This document shows positions 8,180-15,288 of a stretch of DNA of 64,000 bases, in pieces (position 1 is the stretch's first letter; each line of letters starts with the position of its first letter). The stretch is from Kribbella sp. VKM Ac-2569. Its GTDB lineage: Bacteria; Actinomycetota; Actinomycetes; Propionibacteriales; Kribbellaceae. Position numbers and translations under genes: made by a program. The notes below the pieces were generated by a model. That model was not told where the DNA came from and did not search any database. It saw only the letters and a list, made by a program, of their open reading frames with translations. The stretch lies in contig NZ_SGXJ01000001.1 of the NCBI RefSeq assembly GCF_004216905.1, forward strand, positions 992,001-1,056,000. The letters run 5' to 3'.

Positions 8180-8185
8180 TAGAAT
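8180..8185 (+). promoter_or_regulatory. -10 box TAGAAT, leaderless promoter of antitoxin 3
   Basis: TAGAAT ends 7 nt before the ATG at 8193. This supports 8193 over an in-frame TTG at 8169, which would lie upstream of the -10 box. Confidence 0.6.
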
Positions 8186-8192
8186 TTCGCAC

Positions 8193-8606
8193 ATGTTTCG
8201 GCCCGAGATGGACTCGCGAATCTACCTCCTGGACGAGGACGACCGGGGCACCATCCCTGACGGGCTGGCGGTGATCGGGCCCGATGGGGTGCGGGAGGAG
8301 ATCCCGCAGCTGGCTTATCGGGCGGTCCAGCATGTGCTCGAGGCGATGCGGGCCGGCCGGGCGGTGAAGATCGTGCCGTTGCGGACGGAGCTCCCGATCG
8401 ACGAGGCCGCTGATGCGATCGGTATGGCGCGGGACGAACTGCGGGAGTACGTCGCGGAAGGCGCCGTACCGTTCAGGTCCACGCAGTACGTCGACTGGGT
8501 GAATCTCGCAGAGGTCATCGAGTGGAACAATCAGCGTTACGAGGAGCAGGGCGCCGCACTCGACGCGATGATGGCCGACGACGATTCGCGGAATGACGAG
8601 GAGTAG
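8193..8606 (+). CDS. Antitoxin with excisionase-type helix-turn-helix (array copy 3)
   Basis: 137 residues from ATG 8193; the N-terminus MFRPEMDSRIYLLDEDD lines up with copy 1 (MFEPTMDARIYLL), which supports this start. Helix-turn-helix at about 65-112: ELPIDEAADAIGMARDELR, VPFRSTQYVDWVNLAEVIEW. The tail is very acidic (MMADDDSRNDEE). It is separated from toxin 3 by 5 nt. It should act as DNA-binding autorepressor and toxin inhibitor. Whether it cross-reacts with the other two toxins cannot be judged from sequence. Confidence 0.88.
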   Translation: MFRPEMDSRIYLLDEDDRGTIPDGLAVIGPDGVREEIPQLAYRAVQHVLEAMRAGRAVKIVPLRTELPIDEAADAIGMARDELREYVAEGAVPFRSTQYVDWVNLAEVIEWNNQRYEEQGAALDAMMADDDSRNDEE

Positions 8607-8611
8607 TCGGC

Positions 8612-9376
8612 ATGACGGAGTCCGGCACGCCGGAGTCGACAGCGCCGGAGCGTGCGTTCCTCGATGCCAACGTGGTCCGCGGTCAGCTGACCACCGACGT
8701 ACTGCTGTCTGTCGCACGACGCGGCGCTTTCGCGCCGCGGTGGACTCAGCATGTCATCGATGAGATGCGGCGAAACCGGCCGCCGGGGCTGCCCGAGGCA
8801 GCCATCGACAGGCGCATCGCCAACATGAACAAGGCATTCCCACGGGCTATGAGGTCGGCTCCCCCGCGGGATTTGCAGGATCAGATGCGGGCTGATCCCA
8901 AGGACAAACACGTGTTGGCGGGGGCTGTCCATAGTGGGTCGCATGTGCTTGTCACGGACAACTTGAAGGACTTCGATCCGCCTTCTTCCGGGCCACATGC
9001 GATGCGGGTCGAGAGTTTGAATCAGTTCCTGGTTCGCAAACTCGAGGAAGATCCGGGGCCGGTGCAGGCGGGGTTGCAGGACATGCTGGACCGGAATCGG
9101 CGGGAGCCGCAGACGATGTCGGCGTTGATTGACACGATGGCTGAGGGGCAGGAGCTTCGGGGGTTTGCTCAGAAGCTCAACACCGTGGTGCCGCCGGAGC
9201 AGCGTGGGAGTTCGCCGGTGTTGACGGCTAACCAGCGAGGGTCGGCCCAGTACGCCGCGTTCGAGGGTGTGCCTGGGCCTGGCACGCCGAAGGCACCGGA
9301 TGCGGCTCCTGAGGCGCGGAAGGCCGGCGATTCGAAGTCGGCCGAGCGCGCGAAGGGCGCCGAGCAGGACAAGTAA
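8612..9376 (+). CDS. PIN-domain toxin with long C-terminal tail (array copy 3)
   Basis: 254 residues. The PIN core is intact with acidic residues in FLDANVVRG, VIDEMRRN, PKDKHVLAGAV and LVTDNLKDF. The first catalytic loop reads VVRGQLTTDV, against VIRGQQTTDV in the other two. The helical segment and the Gly/Pro/Lys tail follow. The last 65 residues differ from toxin 2 at about one position only. It is probably active as an RNase toxin; no frame damage is seen. It is the last gene of the array before a 540-bp gene-free stretch. Confidence 0.88.
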   Translation: MTESGTPESTAPERAFLDANVVRGQLTTDVLLSVARRGAFAPRWTQHVIDEMRRNRPPGLPEAAIDRRIANMNKAFPRAMRSAPPRDLQDQMRADPKDKHVLAGAVHSGSHVLVTDNLKDFDPPSSGPHAMRVESLNQFLVRKLEEDPGPVQAGLQDMLDRNRREPQTMSALIDTMAEGQELRGFAQKLNTVVPPEQRGSSPVLTANQRGSAQYAAFEGVPGPGTPKAPDAAPEARKAGDSKSAERAKGAEQDK

Positions 9377-9870
9377 GTCAGCTTGCTCCGGTCGCGCAGA
9401 ATACCTCCGAGGTACTGCGGCTGCGTTGACCGAGGTCCGTTGCGCCGGGCAGCCGTGGTTGCCTTCCGATCCGGGGCGTCGAGTCGTGTGAGTCGGCGGA
9501 CGAAATGCCGCCTGGAGTTCGACGGGTGGTGTCTTCGCCCGGCGGCGGGTCGGCGCGCCAATGTCGTCTCCTCCCCCGTGACGCTGCCCGCTGGCGGGTT
9601 GTTTGATCGCTGGTGCGCTACAACCCGGCAGCGGCACAACAACCTGCCAGCGGCACAACGCCCGGTAGGCTCGCCCGCCGGGCGCGTGCCGGACCGGCGC
9701 GGTACGACGACCGAGACGCTCCGAGGCAGACCGTTCTCACCAGGTGGCTCGAAGGCGCTGTGGGCGGTGATTGCGGAGCTGGAGACCCCTGCACCTGGCA
9801 GGCGCAGGTGCTCCGGGTGCCGGGCGGTGGCCCCTCTTCCAGGTACGCAGGCGGGTGCCGAGGGTGGGGT

Positions 9871-9879
9871 TGTGGATAA
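9871..9879 (-). promoter_or_regulatory. Reversed DnaA-box-like 9-mer (TTATCCACA on minus strand)
   Basis: TGTGGATAA on the plus strand, 40 nt upstream of the tandem-Phd antitoxin. The orientation is opposite to the copies before the PIN operons, so it is not simply carried along by their duplication. Confidence 0.4.
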
Positions 9880-9906
9880 GTTCCGCGGGGTGGGCGCGGC
9901 AGGCAA

Positions 9907-9912
9907 TAGATT
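9907..9912 (+). promoter_or_regulatory. -10 box TAGATT, leaderless promoter of the Phd-like antitoxin
   Basis: TAGATT ends 6 nt before the ATG at 9919 with no Shine-Dalgarno, repeating the architecture of the three PIN loci although the gene families differ. Confidence 0.55.
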
Positions 9913-9918
9913 CGGGGT

Positions 9919-10419
9919 ATGACGAGTTGGGCTTCTGTTGATGAGGTTCGGGCGGACCTGGCGGGGGTGCTTGCGCGGTTTCGGGCGGGTGCATGGGCGT
10001 TCAGTTTTGGGGACGGGGTTCCTGAGGCGGTCATGCTCACGTACGACCAGTTCGAAGACCTCGGCGGGGAAGGCAAGTTCGCGGTCGCGGACGAGGTGAT
10101 CGAGCCAGCGGTGCTTGCGCAACAGCTGCCGCAGCTCGTGGCGGCCGCGCGGGTCGGTGCCGGTGGTCCGGTGGTGTGGGGTGAGGACGGTGAGCCGGAG
10201 GCCGTGGTGATGTCGACGGCGCAGTACCGCGACCTTCGCGGCGACGATCACCCACCGGCCGGTGTCGTGGACGACCCGACTGTGCGGAGGTACGCGACGG
10301 AGCCACTTCCCGGCAGCCGGCCCCTGGACCTGGACGAATGGGCTGCCAACGATCCCCTGACCCGCGAGCTTCTCGACGAGATACGTGCCGAGGAGAGGTC
10401 AGAGGGCGATGACCGATGA
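9919..10419 (+). CDS. Phd/YefM-like antitoxin with two tandem Phd-like units
   Basis: 166 residues. Two related units are visible: residues 1-50 (VRADLAGVLARFRAG, VPEAVMLTYDQFEDLGG) and about 55-108 (LPQLVAAARVGAGG, EPEAVVMSTAQYRDLRG). Each resembles the small Phd/YefM DNA-binding fold, and the x-PEAV-x-M-(S/T) strand is typical. A C-terminal arm (PLDLDEWAANDPLTRELLDEIRAEE) looks like the toxin-binding helix. A tandem arrangement in one chain is unusual, because Phd proteins normally dimerise from single units. The stop overlaps the next gene by 11 nt, so the pair is translationally coupled. Confidence 0.8.
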   Translation: MTSWASVDEVRADLAGVLARFRAGAWAFSFGDGVPEAVMLTYDQFEDLGGEGKFAVADEVIEPAVLAQQLPQLVAAARVGAGGPVVWGEDGEPEAVVMSTAQYRDLRGDDHPPAGVVDDPTVRRYATEPLPGSRPLDLDEWAANDPLTRELLDEIRAEERSEGDDR

Positions 10420-11140
10420 CACCAGATACCTGATCGTCGGAATCGAGAAGGCCCATCAGGATGTGCACTTCCTGCGCCGGCAGGCCAGAGCGTCGTCGGC
10501 TGCCCGCCAGCTGTACCGCGAGGTCCTGCGGGAGATCGAGAGACTTCGGACCGGGGCGACCGACGGACACCATGCGCTCGGCTGCGAGCCGGGAAAGGGC
10601 GATCTCCGCGATTGTGTGACGGCGTACGTCCGATCAGATCCTGCCCGCAAGGCTGACTACCGGTTGGTGTTTCGCGAGATGGGACCGGCGGCTCCCGGCG
10701 AACGGCCTCGGCGGGAGATACTCGCGGTCAAACCCCGCCGCGGCCCGAACGACGTCTACGCACATGTTTGTGCTCGGCTCAGCCGTCATCCGGACGACCA
10801 GCAGCCCGGGCTCAACCGCTTCGGGGACCGTCGACCCGACGCCAGAGGCAGCCAAGTCGCCCGTCAGGCAGAGCTGGACACCAAGAGAGCGATCGCGCAC
10901 GCCTGGTCCGGCCAACAGCCGTTGAGCTCAACCCGCGCGCTTCTACCCGCCGGTGCCTCGCGAGGCATCCCCGAGGACCAGGCCCGAGCCGCGGCAGTAG
11001 CCCAGTACGCGGAGCCGCGTCGCAGCCTGCAATGGTCCGGCTCAGACCCGACGCCCGGACGCCCGCAGCCGGCGACCGGGTATCCGCGCCCAGCCCGCAG
11101 GACATCAGGCCCGACCGGTTGGCCGACGCGTGAGCGGTGA
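10409..11140 (+). CDS. Putative RelE/ParE-fold toxin with long basic tail
   Basis: 243 residues from ATG 10409, which overlaps the antitoxin stop; an in-frame start at 10385 would lie further inside the antitoxin. Residues about 15-130 show a RelE-like succession: two helices (AARQLYREVLREIERLR), then strands LRDCVTAYV, ADYRLVFREM and EILAVKPRRGPNDVYAHVCARL, the last two resembling the end of the RelE/ParE fold. The C-terminal 100 residues are Arg/Pro/Gly-rich and probably unstructured. The family call is by pattern and by the Phd-like neighbour, so confidence is moderate. It ends 4 nt from the convergent recO. Confidence 0.6.
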   Translation: MTDDTRYLIVGIEKAHQDVHFLRRQARASSAARQLYREVLREIERLRTGATDGHHALGCEPGKGDLRDCVTAYVRSDPARKADYRLVFREMGPAAPGERPRREILAVKPRRGPNDVYAHVCARLSRHPDDQQPGLNRFGDRRPDARGSQVARQAELDTKRAIAHAWSGQQPLSSTRALLPAGASRGIPEDQARAAAVAQYAEPRRSLQWSGSDPTPGRPQPATGYPRPARRTSGPTGWPTRER

Positions 11141-11144
11141 GGGG

Positions 11145-11897
11145 TTAGCCGGTTTGGTGGGAGTTGGGGGTTAGGTCTAGGTGGGGTAGGGAGCGGAGTT
11201 GGTTTTCTTGGTGGTAGGTGAAGAAGGCGGCTATCAGGCCGGTGGATTCTCTACGGGTTCGGGGGTCGGCTTGTAGGGCGGTGGGCCAGTCGCCGGTGAG
11301 GAGGGCGGCCAGGTGGGCGACGGTGGCGAGGGACGGCATGGCTGAGGCGGGTGGGCGGCAGGTGGTGCAGACCATGCCGCCGGCGGCGGGGTTGAAGGCG
11401 CGGTGGGGGCCGGGTTCGCCGCAGCGGGCGCAGTCGTCGAAGGACGGGGCGTAGCCGGAGATCGCGAGGGAGCGCAGCAGGAACGAGTCGAGGACCAGGG
11501 CCGGTTCGCGTTCGCCGGTGGAGAGGACGCGCAGGGCGCCGGCCAGGAGCAGGTGATGCTGGGTGGCGGGTTCCTTCTCCTCGACGACGAGGCGGTCGGC
11601 GGTCTCGAGGAGGACGGTGCCGGTGGTGTAGCGGGCGTAGTCGTTGACGATGCCTTCGCCGTACGCCGAGATCGATTCGGCCTGTGTGACGACGTCGAGG
11701 GTGCGGCCGGTGGCGAGCTGCAGGTCGACGTGGCTGAACGGCTCGAGCCGCGCGCCGAAGCGTGACGACGTACGCCGGACGCCCTTGGCGACCGCGCGAA
11801 CCTTGCCGTTGGCGCGGGTCAGCAGCGTGGCGATCCGGTCCGCCTCACCCAGTTTCTGGGTGCGCAGCACGATCGCCTGATCCCGGTAGAGCGGCAC
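11145..11897 (-). CDS. recO: DNA repair protein RecO
   Basis: Loads RecA onto SSB-coated single-stranded DNA with RecR in the RecF pathway. 250 residues from GTG 11897. The N-terminal OB-fold begins PLYRDQAIVLRTQKLGEADRI and includes RAVAKGVRRTSSRFGARLEPF. The helical C-terminal half contains the zinc-binding Cys4 cluster (CARCGEPGPH, then MVCTTC). GACACT ends 6 nt before the start and may be a leaderless -10. The normal partner gene uppS is 7.7 kb downstream, with the toxin-antitoxin block between. Confidence 0.95.
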   Translation of the reverse strand: MPLYRDQAIVLRTQKLGEADRIATLLTRANGKVRAVAKGVRRTSSRFGARLEPFSHVDLQLATGRTLDVVTQAESISAYGEGIVNDYARYTTGTVLLETADRLVVEEKEPATQHHLLLAGALRVLSTGEREPALVLDSFLLRSLAISGYAPSFDDCARCGEPGPHRAFNPAAGGMVCTTCRPPASAMPSLATVAHLAALLTGDWPTALQADPRTRRESTGLIAAFFTYHQENQLRSLPHLDLTPNSHQTG

Positions 11898-11909
11898 GAC
11901 GTCAGTGTC

Positions 11910-12731
11910 TCACCCGCGACCGACATACTCCTCGAGGCCGATCGGCTGGCGCCCGGTGATGTCGGCGACAGCGGTCGAGACGTTCCCCATCTCGCCGCTG
12001 GCGATGGCCGCGTACGACGTGACCCACCCGGCGACCTCCCACGGGGCGGCGCCGTACGACTCGCGGGACCGGTAGGCCTCGTCGAGCGTCTCGGCCTCGT
12101 ACCGCACCTTGCGGCCCCAAGCCTCCGTCAACACCGCCGCCGCCTCGGCCAGCGTGAACGCTGACGGCCCGGTCAGGTCGTAGGTGGCGCCGTCGTGACC
12201 GGACCCCGTGAGGACCTGCGCCGCCACCGCGGCCACGTCGTCGCGAGCGACCGCGGCGACCCGCCCGTCCCCCGCCGGCCCGCGGATCACGTCGTCCGAA
12301 CCCACGAACCCGGGCACGAAGTCGAGATACAGGTTGTCCCGCAGGAACGTGAAGTCGACCCCGGTCGATCGGATGTGCTCCTCGGTGTGCCAATGATCCC
12401 GGGCGAAGGTGAACGTCGCACCCGCAGCCGCTCCGACGAACGACGTGTACACGATCCGCTGCACACCCGCTGCCACCGCCGCGTCGACCGTTGCCTTGTG
12501 CAACGCCACCCGATCCGCCGACTCCGTTGCGCTCAGCAACATCAGTACGTCGACCCCGTCGAGCGCCGACAGCAACGCTGCGTGTTCGCCGTACGCCGCC
12601 TGCGCGACGGAGGCACCCGGCACCGACGGAGCCCGCGCCGGATCCCGCACGATCAACCGCAGCGGTACGTCGGTCAACCGTGCGACGATCCGCGACCCGA
12701 GCTGTCCGGTCGAACCGGTGACGGCGATCAC
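11910..12731 (-). CDS. NmrA-like NAD(P)-binding oxidoreductase/sensor
   Basis: 273 residues. The Rossmann N-terminus [19 protein letters not shown] has the atypical-SDR glycine motif; the middle contains [19 protein letters not shown] and [19 protein letters not shown], as in NmrA/quinone-oxidoreductase-2 type proteins (SDR_a). These use NADPH on quinones or small carbonyls, or act as redox sensors. The start ATG overlaps the stop of the aldo/keto reductase by 4 nt, so the two form an operon, perhaps for detoxifying reactive carbonyls. The substrate cannot be inferred. Confidence 0.88.
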   Translation of the reverse strand: MIAVTGSTGQLGSRIVARLTDVPLRLIVRDPARAPSVPGASVAQAAYGEHAALLSALDGVDVLMLLSATESADRVALHKATVDAAVAAGVQRIVYTSFVGAAAGATFTFARDHWHTEEHIRSTGVDFTFLRDNLYLDFVPGFVGSDDVIRGPAGDGRVAAVARDDVAAVAAQVLTGSGHDGATYDLTGPSAFTLAEAAAVLTEAWGRKVRYEAETLDEAYRSRESYGAAPWEVAGWVTSYAAIASGEMGNVSTAVADITGRQPIGLEEYVGRG

Positions 12732-13717
12732 TTGCCCACCAGGTCCATCCCGCCCTGGGTGTACCGCTGCCCCGACACCGCGTCCGGCGGAAACGCCTCG
12801 TCGAGCGCAGCCAACTCGGAAGCCGACAACGTGACATCCAGGGCACCGAGGTTCTCCGAGAGGTAGGTGCGCCGCTTCGTCCCCGGGATCGGGGCCACGT
12901 CATTGCCCTGCGCAAGCAACCAGGCGAGCGCCAACTGCCCTGGGGTCACACCCTTGTCGGCGGCCAGCGACTGCACCTGCGCGACCAGGTCCAGGTTCCG
13001 CTGGAAGTTCTCGCCCTGGAAGCGCGGCAACCCCCGCCGCATGTCATCTGAAGGGAAGTCCGCCTCCGACTTGATCTGCCCGGTGAGGAACCCGCGCCCG
13101 AGCGGGCTGAACGGCACGAACCCGATCCCGAGCTCACGCAGCGTCGGCAGGACGACGGTCTCCGGGTCCCGCGTCCACAGCGACCACTCGCTCTGGACGG
13201 CGGCGATCGGGTGTACGGCGTGGGCCGCGCGCACCGTCTCGCCGTTCACCTCGGACAGCCCGAGGTACCGCACCTTGCCGGCCTCCACCATCGAGGCCAT
13301 CGCGCCGACCGTCTCCTCGATCGGCACCTGCGGGTCGCGGCGGTGCAGGTACCAGAGGTCGACGTGGTCCACGCCAAGCCGTCGCAGCGACGCGTCGATG
13401 GCCTCGCGTGCGTAGGCAGGCGAGCCGTCGACGACGGACGGCAGCGCCGAGGCCGACGCCGGACGCTTGAAGCCGAACTTCGTCGCGAGTACCACCTGGT
13501 CACGGCGGCCGGCCAGCCCGCGGCCGACGAGCTCCTCGTTCTCGCCGTCGCCGTACACGTCGGCGGTGTCGAGGAAGGTGCAGCCCGCGTCGATCGCCGC
13601 GTGCAGCGTCGCGATGGACTCGGAGTCGTCGGCGCGTACGCCGTACGACTGGGACATCCCCATGCAGCCGAGGCCGAGGGCCGAGACGGTCAGGTCACCG
13701 AGCTGGGATTCACGCAT
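12728..13717 (-). CDS. Aldo/keto reductase
   Basis: 329 residues, a TIM-barrel NADPH-dependent reductase. Catalytic tetrad positions are visible: Asp (FLDTADVYG, with the Tyr), Lys (VLATKFGF) and His ([10 protein letters not shown]). The cofactor-binding end is [18 protein letters not shown]. The family profile ([25 protein letters not shown]) is that of the YajO/IolS-like group. TAGGTT ends 6 nt before the ATG (13724-13729), consistent with a leaderless promoter for this gene and the overlapping NmrA-like gene downstream. Confidence 0.93.
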   Translation of the reverse strand: MRESQLGDLTVSALGLGCMGMSQSYGVRADDSESIATLHAAIDAGCTFLDTADVYGDGENEELVGRGLAGRRDQVVLATKFGFKRPASASALPSVVDGSPAYAREAIDASLRRLGVDHVDLWYLHRRDPQVPIEETVGAMASMVEAGKVRYLGLSEVNGETVRAAHAVHPIAAVQSEWSLWTRDPETVVLPTLRELGIGFVPFSPLGRGFLTGQIKSEADFPSDDMRRGLPRFQGENFQRNLDLVAQVQSLAADKGVTPGQLALAWLLAQGNDVAPIPGTKRRTYLSENLGALDVTLSASELAALDEAFPPDAVSGQRYTQGGMDLVGK

Positions 13718-13772
13718 ACCCCGAACCTACCGCCGCGGCCCGCTCAGCGGGCAAGGGGCCCAAATCTGCAGC

Positions 13773-15251
13773 TCAGATCCCCAGTCGGGCCGGCATGCTC
13801 GGCGGACCCGACTCGAGCAATCTGCGGACCAGCGCGGGGAGCTCTCGCGGGGCGAACCGTCCCGCGTGCGCTTCCAGCTCGGCCAGCGTCCACCACTGCA
13901 TGCCGTGAACGTTCTCGGCGCGGAGCTCTTCGGCGGTCAGCGAGCCGGCTGGTGTGAAGTGGTCCGTGCGGATCAGGAAGTAGTCGTTGAGGACACCGTC
14001 GTACCCGGTGGCGTGGCCGTCGGCAACTACTTCCTGGTGCCAGAGGTGCGGCGGGTCGGCGAAGTCCCGGAGGCCGACCTCCTCGACGAGTTCGCGTCGC
14101 AGACCCTCGACCACGGTTTCGCCGGCCTCCAGACCGCCGCCGGGTGTCGCCCACAGCGGCCCGTCGCCGAACTCGAAGCGGACCAGCAGGATGCGGTCGT
14201 CAGGATCGAGGATCACGCCGCGCGCCGCCGGGCGAAGGCTGGGCAGGCGGAGCTCCAGTTCGCGGTGCTGCTCGACCGCGCGGAAACCGAAGCGGGTGTT
14301 GACCTTGCGCATCGGGGCGTTGGTCAGCGCGGTCCACGTGTGCAGGAAGCGTTGCGTCGTACGGTGCTTGGCCAGTTGGTCGAGATTCGCCAGCTTCAGG
14401 TGGGTCCCGAGGTTGTGGCCGCGGTGCTCCCGCAGGACCAGCGTGTCGTCCTGCTGGGCGTTCTCGGCATCCCCGCGTGACAGGTAGATCAGCGTGTACC
14501 CGGCCGGCTCACCGGCGAGAGTGTGCGCCATCGTCACCAGGGCAAGGTAGCTCCGGTTGATCCGCGCCTCGCTCGCCTCCAGTTTCTCGACCGTCCACGG
14601 CACGACCTCGCGCGTCATGCCACCGGTCGGTACGTCGAGATCCATCGCGGTGTGCAGGTCGGCGTACGCCTGCTGATGTTCCGGCGGGCACAGTCCCGCC
14701 CACGATGTCAGCCGGTACCCGTCGAGCCGGCCCGCGGAAGAGCGCAGGTCCTCCAGCCGCAGGTCGTCGTACGGCAGCGGTACGACGAGATGCTCCTCGA
14801 CATGCTCCACCTGGAACCCGAGCCGCTCCGCGAACGCGGCCCCCGGTGAATCGTCAGCCGGTACGCCGAGCTCGGTCTGGACGATCGTCCTACCGAGCTG
14901 GGCCGCTCGGGTGACGGCCCACTGCCACAGCGCCGTACCGATCCCCCGCCGCCGATGCGCCGGCGGTACGTCGATCTCGACCTCGACCGTGTCGAGATTG
15001 TCGTTCAGGCGGTACCCGAACAGCAACGTGGCGAGCACCCGGTCGTCCTCGAACGCGCCGACCGCGATCCGCCGTTTCAGCGGGCTCGGATTGCGCAGCG
15101 GATACCCGAGCGCCTCGCGGGCGGCCACCAGCGCGGCCTCCCGTCCGGCGACCGCGCCGGCCCGGAAGGCGTCGTACCACTCGTCGAACAGGGCCAGGTC
15201 GGCCGGGTCGATCTCGCGAATGCTGATCACCCGGCCGACCCAACCAAACAA
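13773..15251 (-). CDS. GNAT-GNAT-Nudix fusion protein
   Basis: 492 residues with three enzyme-like parts. Residues about 8-170 are a GNAT acetyltransferase domain (VEIDVPPAHRRRGIGTALWQWAV). Residues about 180-340 are a second GNAT-like unit (TLVLREHRGHNLGTHLKLANL). The C-terminal 150 residues are a Nudix hydrolase with a full Nudix box (GGGLEAGETVVEGLRRELVE then EVGL). Double-GNAT proteins of this kind are common in actinobacteria; joining one to a Nudix domain is less so. The start is uncertain: TTG 15251 or GTG 15230, the latter leaving a typical ISIREIDPADLALF N-terminus. Substrates are unknown. Confidence 0.88.
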   Translation of the reverse strand: MFGWVGRVISIREIDPADLALFDEWYDAFRAGAVAGREAALVAAREALGYPLRNPSPLKRRIAVGAFEDDRVLATLLFGYRLNDNLDTVEVEIDVPPAHRRRGIGTALWQWAVTRAAQLGRTIVQTELGVPADDSPGAAFAERLGFQVEHVEEHLVVPLPYDDLRLEDLRSSAGRLDGYRLTSWAGLCPPEHQQAYADLHTAMDLDVPTGGMTREVVPWTVEKLEASEARINRSYLALVTMAHTLAGEPAGYTLIYLSRGDAENAQQDDTLVLREHRGHNLGTHLKLANLDQLAKHRTTQRFLHTWTALTNAPMRKVNTRFGFRAVEQHRELELRLPSLRPAARGVILDPDDRILLVRFEFGDGPLWATPGGGLEAGETVVEGLRRELVEEVGLRDFADPPHLWHQEVVADGHATGYDGVLNDYFLIRTDHFTPAGSLTAEELRAENVHGMQWWTLAELEAHAGRFAPRELPALVRRLLESGPPSMPARLGI

Positions 15252-15288
15252 TCGGGTCAGAACGCCAATCTTTAAATAGGACGCAGCT

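Larger units (their letters stand above)
9377..9918. other. Gene-poor stretch between the toxin-antitoxin loci
   Basis: About 540 bp in which I find no credible gene; open frames on both strands have poor codon patterns. It holds a short degenerate repeat around 9620-9662 (two copies of a word close to CAGCGGCACAAC), a reversed DnaA-box-like TGTGGATAA at 9871-9879, and the promoter of the next locus at 9907. Confidence 0.5.

Noticed and set aside
3621-9879. A replication origin or plasmid origin, because of several DnaA-box-like words
   Set aside because: The boxes are spread over 6 kb with one per promoter region. There is no dense cluster, AT-rich unwinding stretch, dnaA, dnaN or rep gene.
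9383-9922. A 179-codon frame between the toxin-antitoxin loci
   Set aside because: No family resemblance, poor third-position pattern, and it overlaps the promoter of the tandem-Phd gene.
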